64,000 nt of DNA from Coemansia sp. RSA 1804 (Eukaryota > Kickxellomycota > Kickxellomycetes > Kickxellales > Kickxellaceae). The translations under genes and the position numbers were made by a program. The first letter of the stretch is position 1; every line of letters starts with the position of its first letter. Under the pieces are notes generated by a model. It was not told the origin of the DNA. It ran no database searches and saw only the letters and a program-made list of their open reading frames with translations. Location: the NCBI GenBank assembly GCA_027578815.1, contig JANBTH010000013.1:1-64000 (forward strand), written 5' to 3'. Positions 1 to 10,258 of the stretch are shown in pieces.

Positions 1-86
1 TCTAACCCCTCTAACCCCTCTAACCCCTCTAACCCTCTAACCCTCTAACCCCTCTAACCCCTCTAACCCTCTAACCCTCTAACCCC
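1..86. repeat. Telomere repeat array, left chromosome end
   Basis: Ten tandem units fill this stretch with no interruption. Reading from the end, unit lengths are 9-9-9-8-8-9-9-8-8-9 bases, alternating tctaacccc and tctaaccc. The G-rich strand therefore runs TTAGAGGGG or TTAGAGGG, 3' end outward, as expected for a left telomere. This differs from the common fungal TTAGGG by an inserted AG and a variable number of G residues. Variable G number is known from telomerases that slip on their RNA template. The array stops sharply at position 86. Confidence 0.95.
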
Positions 87-380
87 GTTGCGATTTGAAT
101 GTCGCGCGGCCCGACTCCATGCCCCGATTTAAGCAGGGAAAATGCAGTTTAAGCTGTAAAAACCTATTTTTAGAATATCTCCCAAAGTACCTGATGGAAT
201 TGCTTGAAACTTCAGAGCGACTAGTTTTTTAGCCTTCTGAAGGTGTCTGCCAAGTGGGGGGACGATATCTTGAGAAATGCAAAAATTATGGCAAGACTCC
301 ATTTTCGGGGGTTTCAGGCATATATATAGAATGTATTTCATTTTTTTGCCCACACAAAATATGCTCAATCATGCACAAAA
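87..380. other. Telomere-adjacent sequence without a clear gene
   Basis: Unique-looking sequence between the telomere repeat and the helicase-like fragment. Nothing in either strand resembles a known protein. The first ten bases, GTTGCGATTT, recur as the reverse complement at the right arm of a perfect palindrome at 56185-56208, which may be chance. Confidence 0.6.
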
Positions 381-933
381 CAATCCTACTGAATATTCAG
401 TAGGATTGGGCTTTTGGGTTAGGGACCATTATAAAGGGTACAGCAGCAGAGTCAAGTGTCATATGTGGGGGCAGGGGGGTAGCCCCTATAATCCTTCTAC
501 AGATACAGAGCTGGTATTTATAGAGCCTGAACACTTGGATGGCATATGCAGAATGTGGGTCATCAACATGGTTGCCCAAGACTTGATGGGTGCCATGTTT
601 GTGGATGAGGCCCATGAGCTGGTAATGTCCTTAGATTATAGGCCATCCATGCAATCTGTTGGCACCAAAGTTCCAAGGCAGCTGCAAAAGATTCTGCTTT
701 CTGCCACTGTTCCCCCAAGCATGGAACTTGTGCTGGCTATGGCTGTGCAGGTACCCCTGTCTGTGCACAGATTTCCCAGCAACAGAATCAACATCAGGCA
801 TTCAGCCACTAGCCATAATACTACTAATGCAGCTCTCAATGCTCTCTGCTCTGCCATTAACAATGACCTCACTAGGTCTGACATTTCCAAAACCTGTGCT
901 AGGATTATTTTATACTGTGGAAATTATTTTTAA
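277..933 (+). pseudogene. Telomere-linked RecQ/DEAH helicase fragment
   Basis: The open frame (218 aa) contains the middle of a superfamily 2 helicase ATPase domain. A motif like LVFIEPEHL precedes the Walker B box FVDEAH. That is followed by a YRP segment and motif III, ILLSATVPP. The order matches RecQ-like helicases. Walker A (motif I) upstream and motifs IV-VI downstream are missing, so it cannot be an active helicase and is best read as a truncated remnant. Convincing similarity begins after about residue 45; the N-terminal part may be fortuitous. RecQ-type genes next to telomeres (TLH genes) are known in several fungi, and the position here, under 1 kb from the repeat, fits that class. 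The frame ends inside the left arm of the foldback element at 919-1198. A spliced gene with exons beyond the window is impossible on the telomere side. Confidence 0.7.
381..408. repeat. Perfect 28-bp palindrome
   Basis: CAATCCTACTGAAT followed at once by its exact reverse complement, with no spacer, centred at 394/395. It lies at the point where helicase similarity in the flanking frame begins, so it may mark a rearrangement junction. Confidence 0.85.
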
Positions 934-1198
934 TTTATAAAATAAATGTGGTGAACTTTCTGCACCAAAAGTTCCCTCAGGATCCGCCCCCACTTTCGGT
1001 GCAAGCTGCCAAAAGACGACTCTTTCAGAGTCTTGAGGGCAGATCCCTTGACTATTAATTGATTTTCTTAATTGGTACTGATATTATTATACTTTTAATT
1101 GATCTCCGTAGCTTACACCAAAAGTGGGGGCAGATCCTGAGGGAACTTTCAGTGCAGAAAGTTCACCACATTTATTTTTTAAATTAAAGCTAATTTCC
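919..1198. mobile_element. Foldback (MITE-like) element with 89-bp inverted repeats
   Basis: The left arm (919-1007, starting ggaaatta) and the right arm (1110-1198, ending taatttcc) are inverted copies with about eight mismatches over 89 bp. The 102-bp centre has no coding capacity. The arms contain a smaller inverted pair, TGCACC-AAAAG with CTTTCGGTGCA. Just inside the left arm is a short hairpin, GACTC-TTTCA-GAGTC (1018-1032). A 90-bp piece (960-1049) recurs at 56989-57078 at about 90% identity, so this is a dispersed family. I could not define a clean target-site duplication, and similarity seems to extend slightly outward on both sides. Confidence 0.75.
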
Positions 1199-2405
1199 AG
1201 AGCAAATAATATTTTAACAGGATAATAACCCCAAACTGCAAACCAAATCTAAACAAAAATATGTTTCAATGGGGTTACAAGTGGAATATGAAATGCATGT
1301 TATTTAATAAGGAAACCCATAAAAACTACTATTCAGGATAAATCATTGCTTTTATACTTAAGCACTCATTTTCCTGTATAGCTTATAGCATTTTTATTAT
1401 CCTTTGTAGGAATGTTAAGTGTCTGACACTAATCTCGGATTATTACTTAATGTTCTGAATTACATATCATTATCAGAGCTGATTAATGTTAGATGTTGAT
1501 TTCAGGTACACACTTTTTGCCCTGAGCAGCAAATATCTTACCTAGTTTTCATTCCTTACTATTTGAGTGTAAAACACTACAGCAACCACTACTTTTTATA
1601 TTATTAACACCTTACTCTGTTTCCATTAGTTTTTAATAAAATTCAATAATTCCATTAACAACCTCTATCTTTTTACAATAAAAATTAACTGGTCTACTGT
1701 CACACTTGTATTTGCAGCATATATTTTTAACTGTTTACAGTTTGTGATAACATCTGAATTGTCATATGATTTGAGTGAAAATCAAATCTTAAGGAAATTA
1801 AGCCCTGATTACAACAGAGCTAATGACAGAAAAGTAAAATACTCTTGATCATGGCACTTGCAGTTTATTACTGCTCTTTTATCTTAATTTTTGTGTATTA
1901 TTTATTTAATAATCAAGATAATATCATACACTAAGTTTTTCCTTTTACTCAATCTATTTCTTTACACAGTAATTGGTTATTTGACCAGTGATGCCAATCA
2001 AACTCTACTATTGTAGATTTTTTTATTAAAATAAAATAACATCTTCAAAACTCCCTCCAGAAACATCCTCCTTACTAATAGTGAATATTGGTGCTTTTAT
2101 AGCCACCAATCATTCACTATTAAAAGAGTACACTACTATAGATCAAATCCTAATATGAAAATGCTACTTTTGATGACCAGAGATGTTTACTTTTGCATCG
2201 AATGTTAACATTCTGATCAAATGTTAATATCTCCTATGTCATCATAACAATATGTGTCTGAAATGCATATAGGCACAGATCATTGAGAGTCATAGTGAGA
2301 GATGTTCAAATCCTGGAAAGACAACTGTTTCCAAGAGTAAAGAAAGTGAAGGAAAAAGGAAGCCTTTACAATAGTTTCACATTATGAAAAATTGGAATGA
2401 AAAGA
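1199..2405. other. AT-rich subtelomeric spacer, no gene seen
   Basis: About 1.2 kb of AT-rich DNA with only very short frames on either strand. The only structure I can support is the hairpin repeat at 2058-2121. A short stretch near 1408-1425 (aagtgtctgacactaat) resembles part of the tandem units near 22.26 kb, which may be a decayed copy. Confidence 0.6.
2058..2121 (-). repeat. TATA-containing hairpin repeat, copy 1
   Basis: A 10-bp stem (AATAGTGAAT with ATTCACTATT) and a 6-bp stem (TTGGTG with CACCAA) enclose a 10-base loop that reads GCTATAAAAG on the minus strand. The flank gaaacatcctcctt and the whole hairpin recur in opposite orientation at 59349-59411. Between the copies the upper stem changes T-A to C-G on both sides, so pairing is preserved. 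No convincing gene follows the TATA box on the minus strand. Confidence 0.75.
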
Positions 2406-5400
2406 TCAATCGAACAATAGGCTTGAAATACACCATTCACTACAGCCAGGCATCTTGGGTTTTAGATGCTTTGGCTGCAGTGCTAGCCCACTTTCATCGG
2501 ACTCTGCAGACACAGGCTCAGGAATGCCATTCTCGCCGAGCTGCATCTGCACCCGTTGCTCGTCAAAGACCCAATCGCCGTTTTCAAGGACCAGTGCAAC
2601 AAGCGAGCCAAATAGGAGCTGCAGCTTGTGTGCCTGAGAAGCCAGACCAAAATGCAAAAGAGCCAGACTCATCTCGCGCACATGCACCTGCGCAGCACGC
2701 ACTCTGTCAACGAGCTTGGAAATAGAATCAACCAAGTATGACTCCTCGTAGATGCTCCCCTTTTTGCCACGAACGCGCTTGCGCTCCTCCTTGCGCTTGT
2801 TCTTTGAGATGCGCCGCGCAGTTGAGCCGGTCATTTGCGAGGTAGCGTTTGATGCAGTCGCAGTGAAGGTGCTAAAGCGGCTAGCCATAGACGCAGTGTC
2901 AGACATCACATCGACATCGTGCGCGGCTCGCTCAATGTGCTGCTCAACCAGGGCCTCCAGCGACTTTGCGCGCAGCTCCTTCAGTCTCTGCGCTTTCCCA
3001 TTCAATGACTCGCTGATCTCGCGAATATCGTCGTCAAGCTCCGAAAGCGCAGACTGCATTCCGGGATAAACAGTAGTTTCAATCAAGTCGTGGCGGTCTC
3101 GTAGGCGGGCAGTGCGCAGTGCTTCTGCCCAATGGTTGCCCCTTACAAGCAGAGAAAGCGCGTCTTCGTCTTCGGCAGTGTAATCGAGCAGCACAGCGGC
3201 AGCGTCTCTGAACATGTGGTGGTCGGCTAGAATACGGCTTGCTTCAATGGCTGTGTCGTGAATCATCTGCGCAGTGAAACCACTATCTGGTGCTGCAGCC
3301 AATGCCAGCGCCATTCGCCAGTCCCTTGCGCGAACAAATGCATTGACTGCCTGGCGCGTTGCCTTGCCCGAGAGATAGGCAGCAGCCGCTTGAGCCCAGT
3401 CGCCGGCCTTTGCAAGATGGTTGCCATACTCCATGCAGATTCTGCCGTGCAGCTGGTCGTCGTCAGCAAAGATGCGAAGTGCCTGCTGATAAAGCTCGCT
3501 CTCATTCACAAAGTCGACTAATTCGTCCCACAGCGAGTCGTCTGCCCTATATGCATTGCAAAGATGCTCTAGTGCCAGCGGAGCGCGGCCAAGCTGCGAG
3601 TCGATTTTGAAGCGCCTGTACTCCTCGCTGCCAATTGCGTTGAGCGCACCCAGCGACGCCAGATACTCGCGCGGATCACGCTGGCTGCGCTGCGCAACAA
3701 GCAACGCAAGTGGCAGATCGTACAGTCCAAGCGCGGCATTGTAGACGGTGTCAATGTCGGAAAGGAAGAGCAGATATGTCAGAGCATCGTCGCGTTCCTT
3801 GGCGGATAGCGGCGGATTAAGAAGCCGCAGCGCCGACGCAATATCGGCAGGAGTCTCGCACATAAACGTTGTCAGTATGGTAGGCAGGTACTTTGCGTCG
3901 TTGGTGTCCTGTAGTGCGCTTCGCAAGCGTCTGCAGACGGTGGTTGTTTTCTGGCCGACTGCAGCGGCTCCTTCGCGCAGCGCATCGGCAGAGTCGGTGG
4001 CAAGGCCGGAGTACATTGTCTGCGTGACATCCTCGTTGCGGAGACCGGACACAAACAGATTGAGATGATCCGGATCGTTGATCTGGCGCACAAACTCGCC
4101 AAAGTCGTCGATCAGCTGCGCCGCGACGTGATCAAAGATGAAGTTCATGTCGATTCGATTAGCGCGGCACGTGACCAGGGCGTCGCGATACTGGCGCGTC
4201 TCAAGCAGGCGCCTGACGGATGCAAGAACCAGCGCGCGCGGACGAACCGTCTCGAGGTTTCCGCGCGGCATCTGGAACACGACGCGGTCGGCAACCGGCA
4301 ACGCAAGCACGACGGTTGATCCGCGCTCAACTCGCCGGCACGACTCGTCATGCTTTGGCGCCCGAACTCCAGCGCTGCCGCCATTCTCTCTGGCTGCTGC
4401 CGCTGCTTCGTCGACAAACGCTGTTGCCAGCCTGCTGACCGGCACAAAGCGAACGAGGTGCGTTGTCGTTGTATACACAAGGAGGTCGCTGCGCAGGTAG
4501 AATGACGAGCATGCAGCGCTGATAAGATGGTCGTTGGCAAACAGCTGGTTGCGCGCAGATCGAGCCACAACTGTGGCTGCCGCTGTCTCCGCATCGCGAA
4601 TCGCATCAATGTCTGGGCACGCAACCGGCAGTCTGGCTGCTGGCGCACTAAGCCCGTCGGTTGTAGCGTCGAGAATAGACACGCTTCCCGCAGAGCTCTC
4701 CACCAGCACAGCGCCACCCGCATGCGGAGCAGCATGGATGCAGATAGACCGCTCAACATTCAGCTGCCTTCTTTGCACAGCAGAGCCCGAATCGCCAATC
4801 TCCATTACCACTACTGTGTCGCTGCCGCTGCCAGAAGTGCACGTGCCCAAGCAGACCAAACGATCTCTAGCCGGCCATGCGATCTGGCGCGCCCTGACGC
4901 TCTTTGGCAGACTTATCCGAGCCGTTTCTGCTGGCGGCTCACCTTCGCGCACAGTCTTCGCATGCTTACACTCGTAGAGCACAACGGTCTGGCGGTCTGC
5001 CAGCAGCACGGCAAAGCCATTGCCCGATCCAAACGCTGCAAACACCACATGCGCAGCCGGCAGCGGCATTGCCACGCTGTAGAGCGCCATCGGCGGAGGC
5101 ACATTCGCATATCCAAACGGTGTGTACAGCAGACTCGTGCCGTCGACTACGCAGGCGGCGCCGTTCGATTCGTCCGAAGCAACATGCGCAACCGCCGGCG
5201 CCGAGTGGAGCCGGATTTCGGAGTACGATCCCGAGGAGCTGGTTGCGTGGAGACACATTGGATCCTCGGCGTCCCACAGCACGTGACCCGAGATCCGCAG
5301 CTCCTGCTTCAGATACCAGTGGTAGTTCTTGTCTGACCACAGCTCCACGCACACCTCGGGCTGCTGCTTGCCGGTATCCACAAGCGCCGTCACCGCAAGT

Positions 5401-6431
5401 ATCGACGAGTCTGCGTTGAATGAAAGATCCAGTACGCGCCGCACAGCTCTGCGCAGCGTGAATTCGCCGTGCCGCAGTCCGTTGCGCTCAAAGAACACGA
5501 CATCGTGCTTGTGCGCCAGCTTCTGCGTTGCCGCAATCAGTCTGCCAGACGGCCGCCAACAGAGCGTGTGCTCCAGGGCCTCGATGCTTTCGCAGACGCT
5601 GTGCAGCTTGCCTTCGCGCGAGAACACGCGGATTTCGCGTTTGTTTCCCGTCATAATAAACGACACTGCAAAGTACGCGCCATCTCCACGCCACGATATG
5701 CGCACGCAGTGGTCGTCGTCGTCATCGCTCTCAACTCCGTTGCCGTGTGTGTGCTCCTCTGCTTCGGACTGTGCCGGATCCGCAGCCGAATCCAGCTCTG
5801 ACAACGTGTTTGCGGTGTTCCGCTTGCCCTGGTACTGCGTCTCCTTCCGGCCCCACCCGAGAGCCACCGGCACTTCCTCGCCGTGCTCGCCTTGCGCCAG
5901 CGGAAACTCATCCAGCACGTCAAAGTCCTGCGTCATCAGCAGCAGCTTGGCCTCGCCAGTCACCAGCGCCAGCAGCTCCTCATCGGGGCTCCAGCCGCTG
6001 GCCATGATTCCAGGATCAACGGTACCAACAAGATCAGCAGCCGCCGGCAGGTTTCCAGCGGTCTCGTCCGAGTCCGTCTGAATCGTGAATATATCGCCTG
6101 ACTGCAGCGCAACAAACAGCTGCTCCCGCTCCATCAGCCGCTGGAACCCAGCTGCCAGCGCTGCACTGCTTGCTGGAAACGGCAGTGGTGCATCTAGAAC
6201 AAACTGCGCCGGGCCTTCTTCTCCTGTTTGCAGCTTTGCTATGTACGCGCTGTCATGCGCATCGCCAACTATTGCGTATACCGTTCTCGTTGTCACATCA
6301 ACGCACACTGCCGGTGTTGGTCTGCGGCTATCCAAGCTGCTACTGCCATTGTTTTCATCCTTGTCGCTAACAAAGTAATAGCCCTCTGGCAGGGCAATCC
6401 CCGTCTCTGACTGAATGGTAAGGTTGCGCAT
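2406..6431 (-). CDS. ELP1: Elongator complex protein 1 (Elp1/IKI3)
   Basis: The 1341-aa product has the usual length for Elp1, the scaffold subunit of Elongator. Elongator makes cm5U/mcm5U-type wobble-uridine modifications on tRNA. The N-terminal half is beta-propeller-like (WD40) sequence, for example CVDVTTRTVYAIVG and RISWRGDGAYFAVSF, with an acidic DDDDD insert near residue 235. The second half is helical, TPR-like. Near residue 1210 is the conserved basic segment KNKRKEERKRVRGKKGS followed by YEESYLVDSI. In other Elp1 proteins this segment contributes to tRNA binding and nuclear localisation. The ATG at 6431 starts MRNLT, typical of Elp1 N-termini. The gene is uninterrupted and its stop lies only 2.4 kb from the telomere repeat, unusual for a housekeeping gene. 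Confidence 0.95.
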   Translation of the reverse strand: MRNLTIQSETGIALPEGYYFVSDKDENNGSSSLDSRRPTPAVCVDVTTRTVYAIVGDAHDSAYIAKLQTGEEGPAQFVLDAPLPFPASSAALAAGFQRLMEREQLFVALQSGDIFTIQTDSDETAGNLPAAADLVGTVDPGIMASGWSPDEELLALVTGEAKLLLMTQDFDVLDEFPLAQGEHGEEVPVALGWGRKETQYQGKRNTANTLSELDSAADPAQSEAEEHTHGNGVESDDDDDHCVRISWRGDGAYFAVSFIMTGNKREIRVFSREGKLHSVCESIEALEHTLCWRPSGRLIAATQKLAHKHDVVFFERNGLRHGEFTLRRAVRRVLDLSFNADSSILAVTALVDTGKQQPEVCVELWSDKNYHWYLKQELRISGHVLWDAEDPMCLHATSSSGSYSEIRLHSAPAVAHVASDESNGAACVVDGTSLLYTPFGYANVPPPMALYSVAMPLPAAHVVFAAFGSGNGFAVLLADRQTVVLYECKHAKTVREGEPPAETARISLPKSVRARQIAWPARDRLVCLGTCTSGSGSDTVVVMEIGDSGSAVQRRQLNVERSICIHAAPHAGGAVLVESSAGSVSILDATTDGLSAPAARLPVACPDIDAIRDAETAAATVVARSARNQLFANDHLISAACSSFYLRSDLLVYTTTTHLVRFVPVSRLATAFVDEAAAAARENGGSAGVRAPKHDESCRRVERGSTVVLALPVADRVVFQMPRGNLETVRPRALVLASVRRLLETRQYRDALVTCRANRIDMNFIFDHVAAQLIDDFGEFVRQINDPDHLNLFVSGLRNEDVTQTMYSGLATDSADALREGAAAVGQKTTTVCRRLRSALQDTNDAKYLPTILTTFMCETPADIASALRLLNPPLSAKERDDALTYLLFLSDIDTVYNAALGLYDLPLALLVAQRSQRDPREYLASLGALNAIGSEEYRRFKIDSQLGRAPLALEHLCNAYRADDSLWDELVDFVNESELYQQALRIFADDDQLHGRICMEYGNHLAKAGDWAQAAAAYLSGKATRQAVNAFVRARDWRMALALAAAPDSGFTAQMIHDTAIEASRILADHHMFRDAAAVLLDYTAEDEDALSLLVRGNHWAEALRTARLRDRHDLIETTVYPGMQSALSELDDDIREISESLNGKAQRLKELRAKSLEALVEQHIERAAHDVDVMSDTASMASRFSTFTATASNATSQMTGSTARRISKNKRKEERKRVRGKKGSIYEESYLVDSISKLVDRVRAAQVHVREMSLALLHFGLASQAHKLQLLFGSLVALVLENGDWVFDEQRVQMQLGENGIPEPVSAESDESGLALQPKHLKPKMPGCSEWCISSLLFD

Positions 6432-6637
6432 CTCCGCTTACGCTGCAATCCAAAGAAAAAATAAAAGAGTTGACAAAGAGTGGAACAAAAAATAGAAGAG
6501 CCTAAACCAAAAGGAAAGCAACATTGTTTGGTAGAAAAACACAGAAAAATGGAAAACGGCACATAAAAAATACACTAGGAGATGAGCAAGAATCACAGCG
6601 TGATTAGATTAGATGGATGATTTACAAGCGCATGTCT

Positions 6638-6713
6638 TTAAAAATAGAAGAACTCTGACGTTGAGAATCTCTCATCATCGGCGTCCCTAGCAAGGCATTG
6701 ATGCTGTTCTCTT

Positions 6714-6745
<32 letters not shown>

Positions 6746-7930
6746 TTGTTGTTGGTTGTTGCTGTTGAATGCTGCCAGATCAAACAGATTCTGAATCGTG
6801 GGGATCTCGCTTGAGCGGCTACTCAGCGGTGCCTGTGGCTGCTGATCAACGCCAGCAGTCAGCGATTGCAGAGAAGGAAGTGACAGATTCGCCGGCTGCT
6901 GCTGCTGCTGTTGCTGATGCTGGTAATAGACCGGATCCACGCCAAGCGAAGACAGGTCTAGCGACGAGATCAGACCTTCCAGCCCCTGGTTTAGCGAGAA
7001 TTGCTGCGCAATGTCGGTGGTAACAGCAGCTGCAGCTGCAGTATTGACATAGGTATTTTCTAGGCTTTGGGGCAGTTGTTGATTCTTTGTGCTAGAAACT
7101 TCTTCAGCTTTTTCCTGCTCCTGCTCCACATGGTCAGACGCCTTGGTAGTTGTGCCAGGAAGCTTGAATCGATCAAGCACAAGCGCCCGAAACGTCGAGA
7201 AACATACTTTATTCTCAGCGCCCATGCTAACAAAGTCACGATGCAGCGCGCGCAATGGTCTAGCTAGCACATTGTCGCTTCCATCCTTTGTTGTCGTGTG
7301 TTTACTGGCAAACTCAACAAGCCGATCAACAAACTCATCCGGCTTTGGGCGTCGCGATGGCGGCAGCATCATCATCGCCCGCTTCCTGCTGTTATGTGAC
7401 GATGGCGGAAGCAGCATCGGAGACTCGAACATGTGTGTTGCGAATGAACCGTCAGAACTCATCTGCTTTGCCGCCTGGAATTGGTGCGTTCCAAACGAAA
7501 ACCCCCACTTTTGCTTCAACTCCGTAGCTGATACCTTGCCAGCTACCAGCGCCAGCACAGCAGTTCGTAATGTTGGTGGGGCTGCATAGTGCATGGTGCG
7601 AATATTGGCCATGATACCACGCAAAGGAGATGCATTTATTAGACTGTCATACGCAGGCATATCGGTCTTTGACAGGGTATCAGACACCAGCCGCACACGC
7701 TCAGCTGTATTTATATCTGTAGCTGTATCGGTAGTTGTAGTTGTGGCCTGTGTGCCAGAGAGCCTGGCTATTGTTCTGTGCAGCTGTGCGCGTCGTCTGC
7801 TCTGCGCTGACGCCGAGCACTTGCTGTATGGCTGTAATAGAACGGTATTAACGGCGGTTTCTTCTTCTTTCCCTTCCTCTTCTTCTGGGTTCTCGCTGCT
7901 GCTGCGCCGCCGCTTCCTTCCGGGGCCCAT
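6638..7930 (-). CDS. Polyglutamine protein, unrecognised, possibly nuclear
   Basis: The 430-aa product belongs to no family I recognise. It opens with a basic segment, MGPGRKRRRSS, that could act as a nuclear localisation signal, followed by an acidic EEEEGKEEE stretch. A helical central region (about residues 75-260) contains KVSATELKQKWGFSFGTHQF and looks like a small helix-turn-helix. The C-terminal third is rich in Gln, with one run of 6-8 Gln near residue 345 and a longer run near residue 405. Poly-Gln with a basic N-terminus is common in transcription regulators, but that role is inference. It lies 206 bp downstream of the ELP1 start on the same strand, so it is upstream of ELP1 in transcription order. 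The gap is short and AT-rich. Confidence 0.7.
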
Positions 7931-8200
7931 CTATGTATGATTCAATATTATCTATACCTGTGTCTACGTGCGAATGTGTGTAGGGCCCTCAAATCCTCCT
8001 TTCTGCGAATTTACAGAATGCTTAAAGTGACAAATAAAATAACATCAATATAGATAATAAGTAAAGGAAAAAGGAAGAAAAGCAAGCAAGCTCCTCTTAT
8101 AATAAAAGTAAGGAAAAATGGGAGAGAGCATGTGTCCCCATCGCCTGTGACTGAGGATGCACCATGAGCCTCGTCTGATTAAGATCACCCTTGATCAAGC

Positions 8201-8749
8201 TCAAAAGGTGTAGTCAAGAGTGAAGATGTCGGGGCTGCCGGACTGCAGCGAGTTGAAGGTAACCATTGCACGATCGGTGTCAACAAAGAAGCTCAGGCGG
8301 CGGCTGGCTGAGCCATCGCAGACAGACGATACGTCAAGCGAGCCGGGAGCCGACGAGTCTGTGGAGTTGACCGAGCCGACGATAGTGCCATCCAGCCGCT
8401 TTGTGTAGCCGCTGACAGTTGCCTCTTCCCAGACATCGTCTGTGCGCGCAACAGTCAGCTGGTAGCCGCCAGCGCTTGTAGCGGGCGGAATGCGCAGCAC
8501 GCACTGCGACGGCTTGTTTGTTGGCAGGTCAAAGCTCACCAGAATGCGCGAGTAGTCGCGGTTGCCCTTGAAGGCGATTACCGACGAATCCAGGCCGCGC
8601 GGAATCGAGGAGCACGGAACGGTGTCGTTCTGGCACAGAATTCCGTTGAACGACACCGTTGCGTCGCGGGAGACACGCAGGTTGACTGTATCGCACGCTG
8701 CCGTAGCGCAGAATGCGAGAAGCGGAATGGCAGCAGTGTAGAGCTTCAT
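8201..8749 (-). CDS. Secreted protein, CBM96/DNRLRE-like
   Basis: The 182-aa product starts with a clear signal peptide, MKLYTAAIPLLAFCATAAC. The mature part, with five cysteines, looks like a single beta-sandwich domain: RVSRDATVSFNG, YSRILVSFDLP and DDVWEEATVSGY. The order 'folds a value, R-x-L-V-x-F-D, then W-x-E-x-T-V-x-G-Y' recalls the DNRLRE/CBM96 family of secreted carbohydrate-binding modules. It would then act outside the cell, perhaps on the wall. No GPI-type tail is present. It is the first of five secreted-protein genes on this strand between 8.2 and 17.4 kb. The family call is from memory of the motif pattern; a different beta-sandwich family is possible. Confidence 0.65.
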   Translation of the reverse strand: MKLYTAAIPLLAFCATAACDTVNLRVSRDATVSFNGILCQNDTVPCSSIPRGLDSSVIAFKGNRDYSRILVSFDLPTNKPSQCVLRIPPATSAGGYQLTVARTDDVWEEATVSGYTKRLDGTIVGSVNSTDSSAPGSLDVSSVCDGSASRRLSFFVDTDRAMVTFNSLQSGSPDIFTLDYTF

Positions 8750-9148
8750 GGCCGAGCGGGAATGAACAAAGTGGAAAGTGAGGATGTTAAGCTACAGCAA
8801 ACAGGAATATTATTAACACAAGAACTTGTTTATTTTCCAGAAAAAATAGGGAGTTGTGTTAGAGAAAAACAAAGCTAGGAAGAGATTGACAGCCTCCAAA
8901 CCTTGCTCCTTTTATGGATGGGATGGACATTTTTCATTTCCCACACAAAGCTTCCAGAAAAAAGGCAAAATCAAGAACAAGAAAATGATAACAAAGCAGC
9001 AACCATTTCTATGCCTTGTTTTTTTTTTGTTTTCTGCTTTTTTTTCCTTTCGTTCCGTTTACTTGTTCTATTTTTATACGAAGCCAATCAAAGCCTGCTA
9101 AATACAGATAGTGTGTGTGGGGAGATGGGAAAATATTTCTAGCACTTT
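8750..9148. other. Intergenic promoter region
   Basis: AT-rich spacer upstream of the 8.7-kb minus-strand gene. It contains long T runs near 9019-9050. No gene seen. Confidence 0.5.
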
Positions 9149-10221
9149 CTAAATTAGGGCGCCTCCAATGGCAGCGACAGCAACAGCAATGGCAGCCGCT
9201 GCACTGCTGGCAGAAAGCCCTGCGGCTCCGCTGTCCTTTTCGGCATTGTCCGACTGCGAAGCTGAAGCCTTGCGGAAGGACGGGCCCTTTGCCGACGATG
9301 ACGACATCGCCGATCCGCGCGCCGACTGCTCCGAGTTTGACGCCGACGCCTGCTTGCCGCTCACAGACTTTGGCGACGCTGACGACGGGTGGTCTGGCGA
9401 TGCTGTTGGCATCGAGGCGTGGAATCCGACGTTCCTGCTGTTGCCTTCGCTGTTCTTGCTGTCGCCGCTCTTGCTGGCCGATTCCTTGCCGGGGCCAGCC
9501 ATGTTGACTGACAGCTCAGACGATGGGAACGTAAACTTGTCGATATCCGTGGGCTTGAAGGCCGACGCGCTGGCTCTGACAACCATTGCTGGGCGCTGTG
9601 CAGTCGGTGGCTGCTGCTGCTGCTGCTGCTGTTGAGGCTGAGGCTGCTGCTGCTGAGATTGCTGCTGCTGTGGTTGTTGTGGTTGCTGTTGCTGTTGTGG
9701 TTGCTGCGGCTGCATCTTTTGCGCAGGGTTGCCGCCAGTGGCAGGAACAGCAGGATTCTGTGCAGTCGCCTCCTCCTCAACCTCTTCTTCCTCGACAACT
9801 TCCTCCTCATCGTCCGCCGCTGCAGCCGGCTGTGCCTGGGCTGCCGGAGCTGCTCCAGCTACCGCAGGGAGCTGGCGAGATGGCGGCTGTGGAGCGCTAG
9901 CAATCGACGCGGTCATTGGCGGCTTTTCCCGAGCCAGACCAACACCCTCGGTGGCAGGCACAACGGCTGAGACAGGAATTGTGGTGGTTGACTGGAGAAC
10001 AACCGTGCTTGTCATAAGCAGATGTTCTTCTTCCGACTGCTGCTGCTGCTGCTGCTGCTGGAGTCCGACGTTAGGTCCGCGTCCAGGCACAAGCGGAATC
10101 GCCGCCTGCTTGGCTGCCGACGACGGTTGTGGAGAAGACATTTGCGACGCCGACTGCTGTGAAAGCGACATGGGCGCTGACGCCTGCTGTCCCTGCTTGT
10201 TCTGAGGATTCTGTTGCATTG

Positions 10222-10258
<37 letters not shown>

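Noticed and set aside
2270..2330. GTTCAAATCC, similar to a tRNA box B
   Set aside because: No box A at a fitting distance and no cloverleaf could be drawn.
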